Shown here: piece by piece, positions 56,188-63,671 of the stretch
Numbering within the stretch: the stretch's first letter is position 1
Layout: every line of letters starts with the position of its first letter
Notes under the pieces: generated by a model
The model's database searches: none
Seen by the model: only the letters and a program-made list of their open reading frames with translations
Told to the model about the DNA's origin: nothing
Program-made: the position numbers and the translations under genes
Assembly: GCF_031822435.1 (NCBI RefSeq)
Contig: NZ_JAVQLW010000001.1
Span: 124,001 to 188,000, forward strand
Direction of reading: 5' to 3'
DNA length: 64,000 bases
DNA from: Paracoccus sp. MBLB3053
GTDB lineage: Bacteria; Pseudomonadota; Alphaproteobacteria; Rhodobacterales; Rhodobacteraceae

Positions 56188-56221
56188 TTACCGGAAACGT
56201 GCGTTTCTGGTAATTTAATTT
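56188..56221 (+). terminator. Bpt terminator, possibly also an operator for ilvI
   Basis: TTACCGGAAAC (56188-56198) and GTTTCTGGTAA (56203-56213) form an 11-bp stem with one G-U pair around GTGC, then TTTAATTT. It starts right after the bpt stop. The same DNA also fits a weak promoter (TTACCG, 17 bases, TAATTT), so the palindrome may regulate ilvI as well. Confidence 0.65.
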
Positions 56222-56234
56222 CAATATTTCCCCA

Positions 56235-56267
56235 ATGCTGGTCATTTTCTTGGAGAATGACCATTGA
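56235..56267 (+). CDS. Possible leader peptide MLVIFLENDH upstream of ilvI
   Basis: A ten-codon frame starts at ATG 56235 and ends at TGA 56265-56267. Its residues 2-4 are Leu-Val-Ile and residue 6 is Leu, the branched-chain amino acids made by the downstream enzymes. The inverted repeat TGGTCATT/AATGACCA (56239-56246 with 56256-56263) lies inside the frame. Downstream, CCTTCCT (56269-56275) can pair with AGGGAGG (56308-56314), a ribosome site of ilvI. These are the ingredients of translation-coupled attenuation. No clear ribosome site precedes the ATG, so this is a hypothesis. Confidence 0.4.
   Translation: MLVIFLENDH
56239..56263 (+). repeat. Perfect 8-bp inverted repeat in the ilvI leader
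   Basis: TGGTCATT (56239-56246) and AATGACCA (56256-56263) are exact complements around a 9-base loop. The repeat overlaps the possible leader peptide and could be an RNA stem or an operator. Confidence 0.65.
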
Positions 56268-56363
56268 CCCTTCCTACCTGCCCCCATAGTTTCCGGCGGC
56301 GCGGCGGAGGGAGGATCGGATATGGCCTCAGGCTCCGCCCAGGTTCAAGTAAGGAGAATGGGC

Positions 56364-58121
56364 ATGTCCCGAACCATGACGGGTGCAAGGATGGTCATCG
56401 AAGCTCTGCGCGATCAGGGCGTCGACACCGTATTCGGCTATCCGGGTGGCGCGGTCCTACCCATTTACGACGAGATCTTCCAGCAAAACGACATCAAGCA
56501 CATCCTGGTTCGTCACGAACAGGGTGCGGTCCACATGGCCGAAGGCTATGCGCGGTCTACCGGCAAGCCCGGCGTCGTGCTGGTGACCTCGGGACCGGGC
56601 GCGACCAATGCGGTGACCGGCCTGACGGATGCGCTTCTGGATTCGATCCCGCTGGTCGTCCTGTCGGGCCAGGTCCCGACCTTCCTGATCGGCACGGACG
56701 GTTTCCAGGAGGCAGATACGGTCGGCATCACCCGCCCCTGCACCAAGCATAATTGGCTGGTCAAGGAAACGGACGAACTGTCCGCGACGATCCACAAGGC
56801 ATTCCACGTGGCGACCTCGGGCCGCCCGGGCCCGGTTCTCGTCGATATTCCCAAGGACGTCCAATTCGCCACGGGCGAATATGTCGGGCCCAAACAGATC
56901 GACACGCCCAGCTACCAGCCCATGAAGAAAGGCGATCTCGACGCGATCACGCGCCTTGTCGAATTGATGGAAAAGGCCGAACGCCCGATCCTTTATACCG
57001 GCGGCGGCGTCATCAACTCGGGTCCCGGCGCCAGCCAGCTGCTGCGCGAACTCGCCGATGCGACGGAGTTCCCGATCACCTCGACCCTGATGGGTCTGGG
57101 TGCCTATCCTGCCTCGGGCAAGGGCTGGATCGGCATGCTGGGCATGCACGGCCTCTATGAAGCCAATATGGCCATGCACGATTGCGACCTGATGATCGCC
57201 GTCGGCGCACGTTTCGATGACCGCATCACCGGCCGTGTCAACGATTTCAGCCCCGGATCGGTCAAGGCGCAGATCGACATCGATTCCAGCTCGATCAACA
57301 AGGTGATCCATGTCGACCTGCCGATCGTCGGAGATGTCGGCCATGTGCTGGAAGACCTGTTGAAGGTCTGGAAATCGCGTGGCCGCAAGACCAATGCCGA
57401 GGGCTTGCGGAACTGGTGGAGCCAGATCGAGCAATGGCGCGCGGTGAAATGTCTGACCTACAAGAACTCGGACAAGGTCATCAAACCGCAGCATGCGCTT
57501 GAACGGCTGCAGGCGCTGACCGCCCATCGCAAGGATCGCTACATCACGACCGAAGTGGGCCAGCACCAGATGTGGGCTGCGCAATTCCTGCATTTCGAGG
57601 ACCCGAACCGCTGGATGACCTCGGGCGGTCTGGGCACCATGGGTTACGGTCTGCCGGCCTCGATTGGCGTGCAGGTCGCCCATCCCGAGGCACTGGTCGT
57701 CAACGTCGCCGGTGAGGCGAGCTGGCTGATGAACATGCAGGAAATGGGCACCGCGGTGCAGTTCCGCGCGCCGGTCAAGCAGTTCATCCTGAACAACGAA
57801 CGTCTGGGCATGGTGCGCCAGTGGCAGCAATTGCTGCATGGCGAACGCTACAGCCAGAGCTGGTCCGAGAGCCTGCCCGATTTCGTGAAGCTGGCCGAGG
57901 CCTTCGGTTGCAAGGGCCGTCTGGTCAGCGACCCGGCCGATCTGGACGCGGCGATCCAGGAGATGCTGGATTACGACGGGCCGTTCATCCTCGACGTGAT
58001 GGTCGAGAAGCATGAAAACTGCTTCCCGATGATCCCTTCGGGCAAGCCCCATAACGAAATGATCCTGGGCGAAGCCTCGACCGAGGATGCCATTTCGGGC
58101 GCTGGCGCGGCGCTGGTCTGA
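56364..58121 (+). CDS. ilvI: Acetolactate synthase large subunit
   Basis: The 585-residue ThDP enzyme has DTVFGYPGGAVLPIYDEI (about 21-38), the catalytic Glu in RHEQGAVHMAEGYAR (about 50-64), TSGPGATNAVTGLTDA (about 76-91) and the ThDP motif region GEASWLMNMQEM (about 451-462). It makes acetolactate and acetohydroxybutyrate for Val, Leu and Ile. Two in-frame starts each have a good ribosome site: 56322 (GGAGG) and 56364 (AAGGAG). I chose 56364 because MTGARMV at +5 is where the family begins; the upstream start adds 14 residues. Confidence 0.93.
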   Translation: MSRTMTGARMVIEALRDQGVDTVFGYPGGAVLPIYDEIFQQNDIKHILVRHEQGAVHMAEGYARSTGKPGVVLVTSGPGATNAVTGLTDALLDSIPLVVLSGQVPTFLIGTDGFQEADTVGITRPCTKHNWLVKETDELSATIHKAFHVATSGRPGPVLVDIPKDVQFATGEYVGPKQIDTPSYQPMKKGDLDAITRLVELMEKAERPILYTGGGVINSGPGASQLLRELADATEFPITSTLMGLGAYPASGKGWIGMLGMHGLYEANMAMHDCDLMIAVGARFDDRITGRVNDFSPGSVKAQIDIDSSSINKVIHVDLPIVGDVGHVLEDLLKVWKSRGRKTNAEGLRNWWSQIEQWRAVKCLTYKNSDKVIKPQHALERLQALTAHRKDRYITTEVGQHQMWAAQFLHFEDPNRWMTSGGLGTMGYGLPASIGVQVAHPEALVVNVAGEASWLMNMQEMGTAVQFRAPVKQFILNNERLGMVRQWQQLLHGERYSQSWSESLPDFVKLAEAFGCKGRLVSDPADLDAAIQEMLDYDGPFILDVMVEKHENCFPMIPSGKPHNEMILGEASTEDAISGAGAALV

Positions 58122-58143
58122 GAACCAACAGGGAATACGAGAA

Positions 58144-58704
58144 ATGTCGGCACTGAAAATCGAAAAAGGCGCGTCCAGCCATTCCGCCTATGACCTGCGC
58201 GATCCGAATGCCCAGGTCATCGAAAGCCATACGCTGGCGGTTCTGGTGGACAACGAGGCGGGCGTTCTGGCGCGTGTCATCGGTCTCTTCTCGGGGCGTG
58301 GCTTCAACATCGACAGCCTAACGGTGGCCGAAGTCGACCACCTTGGCCACCGCTCGCGGATCACCATCGTGACGCGCGGCACCCCCGCGGTGATCGAACA
58401 GATCAAGGCCCAGCTTGGCCGGATCATTCCGGTTCACGAAGTTCACGACCTGACCGTCGAAGGCCCCAGCGTCGAACGCGAACTGGGTCTGTTCAAGGTC
58501 TCGGGCAAGGGCGACAAGCGCGTCGAGGCCCTGCGCATCGCCGAGATCTTCCGGGCGAACGTCGTGGATTCGACGCTGGAAAGCTTTGTGTTCGAGATGA
58601 CCGGCACGCCAGAAAAGCTGGACGCATTCGCCGATCTGATGCGCCCTCTGGGTCTGTCGGACCTTGCGCGCACCGGTGTCGCAGCGCTCGCGCGCGGCGC
58701 CTGA
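58144..58704 (+). CDS. ilvH: Acetolactate synthase small (regulatory) subunit
   Basis: The 186-residue protein has an N-terminal ACT domain (SHTLAVLVDNEAGVLARVIG, about 28-47; GRGFNIDSLTV, about 51-61) that binds valine and a C-terminal activation domain (ELGLFKVSGKG, about 115-125; VDSTLESFVFEMTG). It follows ilvI after 22 bases, so the holoenzyme is encoded by one operon. It has an extra 25-residue N-terminal stretch before the ACT domain, common in alphaproteobacteria. Confidence 0.94.
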   Translation: MSALKIEKGASSHSAYDLRDPNAQVIESHTLAVLVDNEAGVLARVIGLFSGRGFNIDSLTVAEVDHLGHRSRITIVTRGTPAVIEQIKAQLGRIIPVHEVHDLTVEGPSVERELGLFKVSGKGDKRVEALRIAEIFRANVVDSTLESFVFEMTGTPEKLDAFADLMRPLGLSDLARTGVAALARGA

Positions 58705-58710
58705 AGCGGT

Positions 58711-59052
58711 TCAGCCCGACGCCGCGACCTTGTGGGGCTTCGGGTTCTCATCGCGATAATCGTCGTTCGAGACCACGCGCAAGGCCGGTTGCCCGGCCTT
58801 GGGCTGGTGGATGTCACGCAAAAGGCCGGGCAGGTCCGAGCGATTGTTTCCCGCCACAAGAAAGACCCGGCGCGCGTGTCGCAGGCCGTTGATCGTTTCG
58901 AACTCAAGCTCGACAAGATCGCCCGCTTCCGGCCAGGTCGTGTCCGGAAGCAGATTGGCGACCCCCTCCAGATACGCCAGGGCGGCATGGTCATCGCACC
59001 ATATCACCGCCTTTTCTCGTGCGGCGTTGCTCCAAAGAATGACGCCAATCAT
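58711..59052 (-). CDS. Conserved small protein of unknown function
   Basis: The 113-residue cytoplasmic protein begins GVILWSNAAREKAVIWCDDH and contains LAYLEGVANLLP and VELEFETINGLRHAR. It resembles uncharacterised proteins I associate with Rhodobacterales, but I cannot name a family. GGGGGAA precedes the ATG. It is convergent with ilvH, six bases apart, and its promoter must lie in the AT-rich gap to its right. Confidence 0.7.
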   Translation of the reverse strand: MIGVILWSNAAREKAVIWCDDHAALAYLEGVANLLPDTTWPEAGDLVELEFETINGLRHARRVFLVAGNNRSDLPGLLRDIHQPKAGQPALRVVSNDDYRDENPKPHKVAASG

Positions 59053-59314
59053 GAAATTCCCCCGAAACTGAATTCGCCCAAATTCTGGCGGGCCACCAGC
59101 GGATCAACCGCAGGGTGAATTTATTGGCGAAGTCCCGCCCATGAAAGAAGAATTTGAGCGAACCTATGCCGAGGGAAAGAAATTTTTACGACCTGTGGGA
59201 ACCAAATCGCTAATGCCTGCGCGTTTGATCCAGCAAAGCAAGCGTTTTCCGTCAAATTTGTATGCTTATTGGGCAAGACGCCAAGTGCTGCATCTGTGCC
59301 ACAGAGATCCGATT
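59053..59314. other. 262-base AT-rich gap
   Basis: The sequence is clearly less GC-rich than the flanking genes. No frame has family-like features or a ribosome site. It should hold the promoter of the minus-strand small protein gene at its left end; the right end is downstream of the M48 gene. No T-tailed hairpin was found. Confidence 0.5.
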
Positions 59315-60064
59315 TTATCGAACCCTTCCTGAGCGGTAGTCCATTACCGCGCGCAGAACCTGCGCCTGACGGGCGGCGCGGGATGGGTGCGTGCCCAAGA
59401 TCTTGTCCCCCGGATCGGGGATGCGGGCGAAGAATTGCGCCCCATGCTCCGGATCAAAACCGGCGTTCATCGTGATGATCGCCCCAAGATAATCCGCCTC
59501 GAGTTCCCATTCCTTGGAATAGTAGCGCGCCCCGAACTGGGCCCCAAGCTGCTGGGCGTTCTCGATCGCCTCGCTGTCGCCGCCATAGGCACTGGCGAGC
59601 CCCCCAAGAATGACCGCCCCGACACGCGAGGCGCTTGATTGGCGATTGATATGGCCAAGGATGTGATGGCTCGCTTCGTGACCGACAACGAATGCGAGCT
59701 CATCGGCATTGCGCGCCTCGCCGATCAGCGACAAGGTGAAACCGATGATCGGCCGACCATTTCCGTCAAGCGTCTGAAACGCATTCGGTTCAAGATCGGT
59801 CCGGTCGTCGACGACGAACTGGAAATCGCAATTGATCGGCTGGGTGCGGCGCTGCAGGCACTCGCGCTCGACCGCCGGCTCCATGCGGTTGATCACGCTG
59901 ATGAAGGTCCGTGCGGACGCCCGCGCGCCTTGCGGAATGTCGGGCGAGGGCGCGATCTGGGCCGGCGGAACGGGGGGCTGCGTGGGAAGCTGAATTGCGG
60001 GGCCGGTCGCGCAACCTGCAAGCGCAAGCGACGCAAGAGCCGCAAGTTTCCAGGATTTGAACAT
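59315..60064 (-). CDS. M48 family metalloprotease, lipoprotein
   Basis: The 249-residue protein has a lipoprotein signal (ALASLALAGC, Cys at 18), a Pro-rich linker (about 28-45), the zinc motif H129-E-A-S-H133 in VVGHEASHHILGH, and the third-ligand region EWELEADYLGA near 195. It is a periplasmic, membrane-anchored peptidase of the BepA/LoiP type that acts on outer-membrane or misfolded proteins. ATG 60064 is chosen for the signal. It is divergent from a small protein gene. Confidence 0.88.
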   Translation of the reverse strand: MFKSWKLAALASLALAGCATGPAIQLPTQPPVPPAQIAPSPDIPQGARASARTFISVINRMEPAVERECLQRRTQPINCDFQFVVDDRTDLEPNAFQTLDGNGRPIIGFTLSLIGEARNADELAFVVGHEASHHILGHINRQSSASRVGAVILGGLASAYGGDSEAIENAQQLGAQFGARYYSKEWELEADYLGAIITMNAGFDPEHGAQFFARIPDPGDKILGTHPSRAARQAQVLRAVMDYRSGRVR

Positions 60065-60210
60065 CGGTGTCCCCCGCCAAAATCTCCGGCGGATACAGCC
60101 GGTTCGTTGCCACATCTTATCCGGCCTTCGGACCCCTCGCCAACCCCCGGGCTTGCCCCCGCCCCGACTTCACGCGAAAGTTGGATGACAACTGTCGAGA
60201 AAGGCCCGCG

Positions 60211-60465
60211 ATGTTCACCATCGAGCATGACTTTGACGCAACCATCATCACCCTGATCGACGAGCTTCCGAAAGACAGCCCGGTGGGTGCCCGCCCCCTG
60301 AACGAAGATGTGGTCATCCAGAGCTTTGATGATCGCGTGATCGTCGAGCAGTTCGACCCAGATACCGGAGAGCTGTCGCAGATCGTGATGACGATCGAAC
60401 AGCTCGACGAATTGCGCGCCGCGTTGAACCTGCCCGAAGGCAACTACCGGCTCGAGCGCCGCTGA
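60211..60465 (+). CDS. Small protein of unknown function
   Basis: The 84-residue acidic protein begins MFTIEHDFDATIITLIDE and continues with NEDVVIQSFDDRVIVEQFD; alternating beta strands are likely and a helix near TIEQLDELRAAL ends it. No signal or membrane segment is seen. GAAAGG precedes the ATG. I do not recognise a family. It is convergent with the DUF167 gene. Confidence 0.68.
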   Translation: MFTIEHDFDATIITLIDELPKDSPVGARPLNEDVVIQSFDDRVIVEQFDPDTGELSQIVMTIEQLDELRAALNLPEGNYRLERR

Positions 60466-60468
60466 AGC

Positions 60469-60717
60469 TCAACCGACGCGAAAGACCTTGTCCCGGGCCG
60501 TCGCGCCCCGGACAAGCTCGAGCCGCGATTTCGCGATGCCCATTGCCTTGGACAGCAGCTTGACGACTGCGGCATTCGCCTTGCCATCTTCGGGAACGGT
60601 CGTCACCCAAACCCGGATCACACCGTCATCCACAGAGATCGCATTGCGCGAGGCACGTGGGGTGACGCGCACCGCGATTTCGGCGCCGGGTTGGGCCAGA
60701 TGACGAAGATCGGTCAT
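60469..60717 (-). CDS. DUF167 family protein (YggU-like)
   Basis: The 82-residue protein has the DUF167 pattern RVTPRASRNAISV (about 17-29), PEDGKANAAVVKLLSKAMG (about 43-61) and LELVRGATARDKVFRV at the end. Structure is known for relatives, function is not. Three bases separate it from the convergent gene. Confidence 0.88.
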   Translation of the reverse strand: MTDLRHLAQPGAEIAVRVTPRASRNAISVDDGVIRVWVTTVPEDGKANAAVVKLLSKAMGIAKSRLELVRGATARDKVFRVG

Positions 60718-60884
60718 GCGCTCATCAAACGCCTCATTGCGGAAAAGGCAATGCCGTCCCGCCCCCCGCTGGCGCAGGACCGCCGCGACCGTTATTCAGG
60801 GGCGAAAGCGAACGGCTGTAATCAGCCAGCCGCAGCAACCGCCGCCGCCGACTTGGGCGGCACGCAGAAAGATCGAGGTCCGAA

Positions 60885-61451
60885 TTGCAACATACCGATC
60901 CCGCAACGCTTTCCTTCATGCGTAACCGCCGCTCGCATCCGCCGAAACTGCTGACGGGTCCGCCGCCTTCGCGCGAGGTGCTGATGGACCTGCTGGAGCT
61001 GGCGGCGCGCGTGCCCGATCATGGCAAGCTCGAGCCCTGGCGCTTCGTGGTACTTGAACGCGAGACGCTTGATCGCCTCGCCCCGGTTCTGGCCGATTTC
61101 GTAGCCGCGCAGGGTGGCGACGAGGCCACCGTCGAAAAGGCCCGCTCGGCCTTCGCCTCACCTGTCATCGTCGCGGTCGTCTCTTCTCCGGTCGAAAGCG
61201 CCAAGATCCCGGACTGGGAACAGTTCCTGTCTTCCGGTGCGGTCTGCCTCGAATTGCTGAACGCGTCGCTTGCGGCGGGCTTCGGTGCGGCCTGGCTGAC
61301 CGGTCCGGCCGCGCAGCCGGAATTCGCGACTTCCCATCTTGGACTGGCCGAGGGCGAACGTGTCGTCGGGCTTGTCCATATCGGCCAGCGCGGTGCGACC
61401 CCGCCCGATCGCCCCCGTCCCGATGTCGCGGCCAAGACCGTCTTCCTCTGA
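60885..61451 (+). CDS. Nitroreductase family protein (YdjA-like)
   Basis: The 188-residue flavoprotein has MRNRRSHPPKLL, ELAARVPDHGKLEPWRFVVL (about 37-56), and GFGAAWLTGPA near 133, matching the small YdjA subfamily. It binds FMN and reduces nitro or quinone compounds. The start is read as TTG 60885 because GAGG stands seven bases upstream; the first ATG (60918) would remove 11 residues and has no ribosome site. It overlaps the CysZ-like gene by one base. Confidence 0.87.
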   Translation: MQHTDPATLSFMRNRRSHPPKLLTGPPPSREVLMDLLELAARVPDHGKLEPWRFVVLERETLDRLAPVLADFVAAQGGDEATVEKARSAFASPVIVAVVSSPVESAKIPDWEQFLSSGAVCLELLNASLAAGFGAAWLTGPAAQPEFATSHLGLAEGERVVGLVHIGQRGATPPDRPRPDVAAKTVFL

Positions 61452-62134
61452 TGGTCCTGACCGCGCTTGGCCGCGCCTGGAGCGATCTGCTGCGGCCCCG
61501 CATCTTCGGGGTCGTGGTGCTGGGTGTTCTCCTGACCCTCGTGCTTTTCGTGCTGCTTCAGGCAGGTGCCTTCTGGGCCATCCGGTTCTTCGCGCCTGAA
61601 ACGCTGACCCTGCCCTGGATCGGAGAGATCGCCATCAATGGCGCGCTTTCCTGGGGATCGCTGGTGCTTTTTCCGGTCATGTCGATCTTTCTCATGGCAC
61701 CGGTCACGGCAGGTTTCGCCGGCCTCTTCGCCGAGCGGGTCGCAGAAGCGGTCGAGGATATCCACTATCCCTCGGCCAAGGGCCTTCCTGTCGACTTCTG
61801 GGATGGATTGCTAGAATCACTCGCCGTCATCGGCGCGGTGCTGCTGGTCACGGTGGCGACGCTGATCCTGACACCGTTCCTTGGGCCGCTGGCTTCGGTG
61901 CTGTTCTATCTGGGCAATGGCTGGCTGCTCGGGCGCGAATTCTTCCAGATGGCCGCAGGCCGGCATCTGCATGCCGGACATGCGACGGCCCTGCGCAAGC
62001 GCATGGCGCCACAGGCGACCATGCTGGGGGTGCTCATCGCGCTTTTGGGCACGGTTCCCCTGCTCAACATCGTCGTACCGGTGCTGGCGGCGGCGGGGTT
62101 CACCCACCTGTTCCATCTGGGGCGTGGTCGCTAG
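61451..62134 (+). CDS. EI24/CysZ-like membrane protein
   Basis: The 227-residue inner-membrane protein has hydrophobic helices at about 18-45, 70-95, 122-160 and 193-215, with the family motif PVTAGFAGLFAERVAEAVE (about 84-102). CysZ relatives transport sulfate, but no cys gene is near and EI24 proteins are functionally mixed. It starts in the TGATG overlap with the nitroreductase gene. Its end overlaps the convergent DUF1467 gene by four bases. Confidence 0.82.
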   Translation: MVLTALGRAWSDLLRPRIFGVVVLGVLLTLVLFVLLQAGAFWAIRFFAPETLTLPWIGEIAINGALSWGSLVLFPVMSIFLMAPVTAGFAGLFAERVAEAVEDIHYPSAKGLPVDFWDGLLESLAVIGAVLLVTVATLILTPFLGPLASVLFYLGNGWLLGREFFQMAAGRHLHAGHATALRKRMAPQATMLGVLIALLGTVPLLNIVVPVLAAAGFTHLFHLGRGR

Positions 62135-62391
62135 CTCGTCCAGGCTTCGATATCGGCGCGGGTGATCACACCCGCAAGGATGACATAGGCGATCACACCC
62201 CAGATCACCGCGGTGATCAGCGTGGCCCACAACATCTTCTTCTTCAGCTTCGGTTCGTGCGGCGCGCCGGCAGGCGTTCCGGGCGTCACCTCTCCGACAT
62301 CTGCCTGGCTTTTCTGTCCGATCGGCAAGAGCACGAAAAGAACAAGAAACCAGAGCACCGCATAAAGGACGATTCCGCCGGTCAGGTTCAT
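62131..62391 (-). CDS. DUF1467 membrane protein
   Basis: The 86-residue protein has two membrane helices (about 5-24 and 54-74) linked by a polar loop (PGTPAGAPHEPKLKKK). The pattern and the position immediately after mce are typical of DUF1467 in alphaproteobacteria. Function unknown. ATG overlaps the mce stop by one base, so translation is coupled. Confidence 0.85.
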   Translation of the reverse strand: MNLTGGIVLYAVLWFLVLFVLLPIGQKSQADVGEVTPGTPAGAPHEPKLKKKMLWATLITAVIWGVIAYVILAGVITRADIEAWTS

Positions 62392-62795
62392 CAGACTTGC
62401 TCCAATTCGATCAGGCAGCCGTTGAAATCCTTGGGATGCAGGAACAGGACCGGCTTGCCATGCGCACCAATCTTCGGCTCGCCATTGCCCAGCACTCGGG
62501 CGCCCTCGGCTTTCAACCGGTCACGGGCCGCAAGGATATCCTCGACCTCGAAGCACATGTGATGGATGCCGCCCGAAGGATTCTTGTCAAGAAAACCGAG
62601 AATCGGGCTGTCATCTCCCAAAGGATAAAGCAGTTCGACCTTGGTGTTGGGCAGCTCGATGAAAACGACCGTCACGCCATGGTCGGGCTCGTCCTGAGGA
62701 GGACCGACCTTTGCCCCCAGCGTGCCCGAATATTGCCGAACCGCCGCGTCCAGATCCGGCACCGCGATCGCAATGTGGTTCAGACGTCCGATCAT
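62391..62795 (-). CDS. mce: Methylmalonyl-CoA epimerase
   Basis: The 134-residue VOC-fold protein starts IGRLNHIAIAVPDLDAAV (metal His at about 7) and continues with VELLYPLGDDSPI, GGIHHMCFEVEDI (second His, about 75-87) and a final Glu in CLIELEQV. It interconverts the epimers of methylmalonyl-CoA in propionate metabolism. It is followed by the DUF1467 gene. Confidence 0.92.
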   Translation of the reverse strand: MIGRLNHIAIAVPDLDAAVRQYSGTLGAKVGPPQDEPDHGVTVVFIELPNTKVELLYPLGDDSPILGFLDKNPSGGIHHMCFEVEDILAARDRLKAEGARVLGNGEPKIGAHGKPVLFLHPKDFNGCLIELEQV

Positions 62796-62939
62796 GCGCT
62801 TTCTCCCCCGATGCGCTGATGTTCTAGGACGCCGCGCCGCGCGACGAAAGCCGAAATGCAGCAGGCCGCCGTTAACCGCTTTTTAGGGGAATCGGGCGAA
62901 TTTGAATCAATCTGGCGATTCATTTGAAGGTTACCGGCT

Positions 62940-63671
62940 ATGACGAACGATCTGACAAAGGACCTGGATTACATTCCGCCATGGCGCAGCGCCCTGCCCG
63001 ACCGACCGCTGACCGGGCTGACCGTTCTGGTCGTCGAGGATTCGCGCTTCGCTTCGGAAGCGGTGCGCCTGCTCTGCCTGCGCTCGGGCGCGCGCATCCG
63101 GCGGGCCGACACGATCCGCGCCGCGCTTCGCCACCTCCAGACCTATCGGCCCGGCGCGATCATCGTGGATATGGGCCTGCCCGATGGCGATGGCGCCGAC
63201 ATGATCCGCACGATCGCCCTCGCCTCGCCAAGGGTTCCCGTGATCCTGGGCATATCGGGCGATGCATCCCGTCGCGAAGCCGCGCTGACCGCGGGCGCGG
63301 ATGGTTTCATTGCGAAGCCGATCGAAAACCTCGCGCTGTTTCAGCAAACCATCCTGAACGCCCTTCCCGCCGAGGACCGGCCTTGCGGAGTGCGCTCGCT
63401 TCCGAATGAGGTGATCGTGCCGGACCGCACCGCCCTGCGCGACGATCTGACCCATGTCGCCGAGGTTCTGGCCATGGCCGACGATATCGCCGCCATCGAA
63501 TATATCGCCCGATTTCTTGCCGGCGTTGCCCGTTCGGCCCATGATGCGCCGCTGGAGCACGCAGCCAGCGCTCTGGCAAGCGCTCCGCGCGCGGGTGGAT
63601 CACTTGCAGTCGATCTCGCGCGGATCAGCGGCATGGTCCAGGACAGGCTTTCGGCCGTTCAGGGCCTTTGA
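62940..63671 (+). CDS. Response regulator with a single receiver domain
   Basis: The 243-residue protein has a receiver domain (about 26-140): acidic pair in VLVVEDSRF (about 29-37), phosphorylation Asp in IIVDMGLPDGDG (about 74-85) and the conserved Lys in GFIAKPIENL (about 120-129). The C-terminal 100 residues are helical (LRDDLTHVAEVLAM; AAIEYIARFLAGVAR) and may be a dimer or phosphotransfer-like domain, but no DNA-binding motif is visible. No kinase is adjacent. GAAGG precedes the ATG. Confidence 0.83.
   Translation: MTNDLTKDLDYIPPWRSALPDRPLTGLTVLVVEDSRFASEAVRLLCLRSGARIRRADTIRAALRHLQTYRPGAIIVDMGLPDGDGADMIRTIALASPRVPVILGISGDASRREAALTAGADGFIAKPIENLALFQQTILNALPAEDRPCGVRSLPNEVIVPDRTALRDDLTHVAEVLAMADDIAAIEYIARFLAGVARSAHDAPLEHAASALASAPRAGGSLAVDLARISGMVQDRLSAVQGL

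Noticed and set aside
59141..59332. 63-codon frame on the plus strand
   Set aside because: No ribosome site, AT-rich third positions, no family features, and it overlaps the end of the M48 gene.
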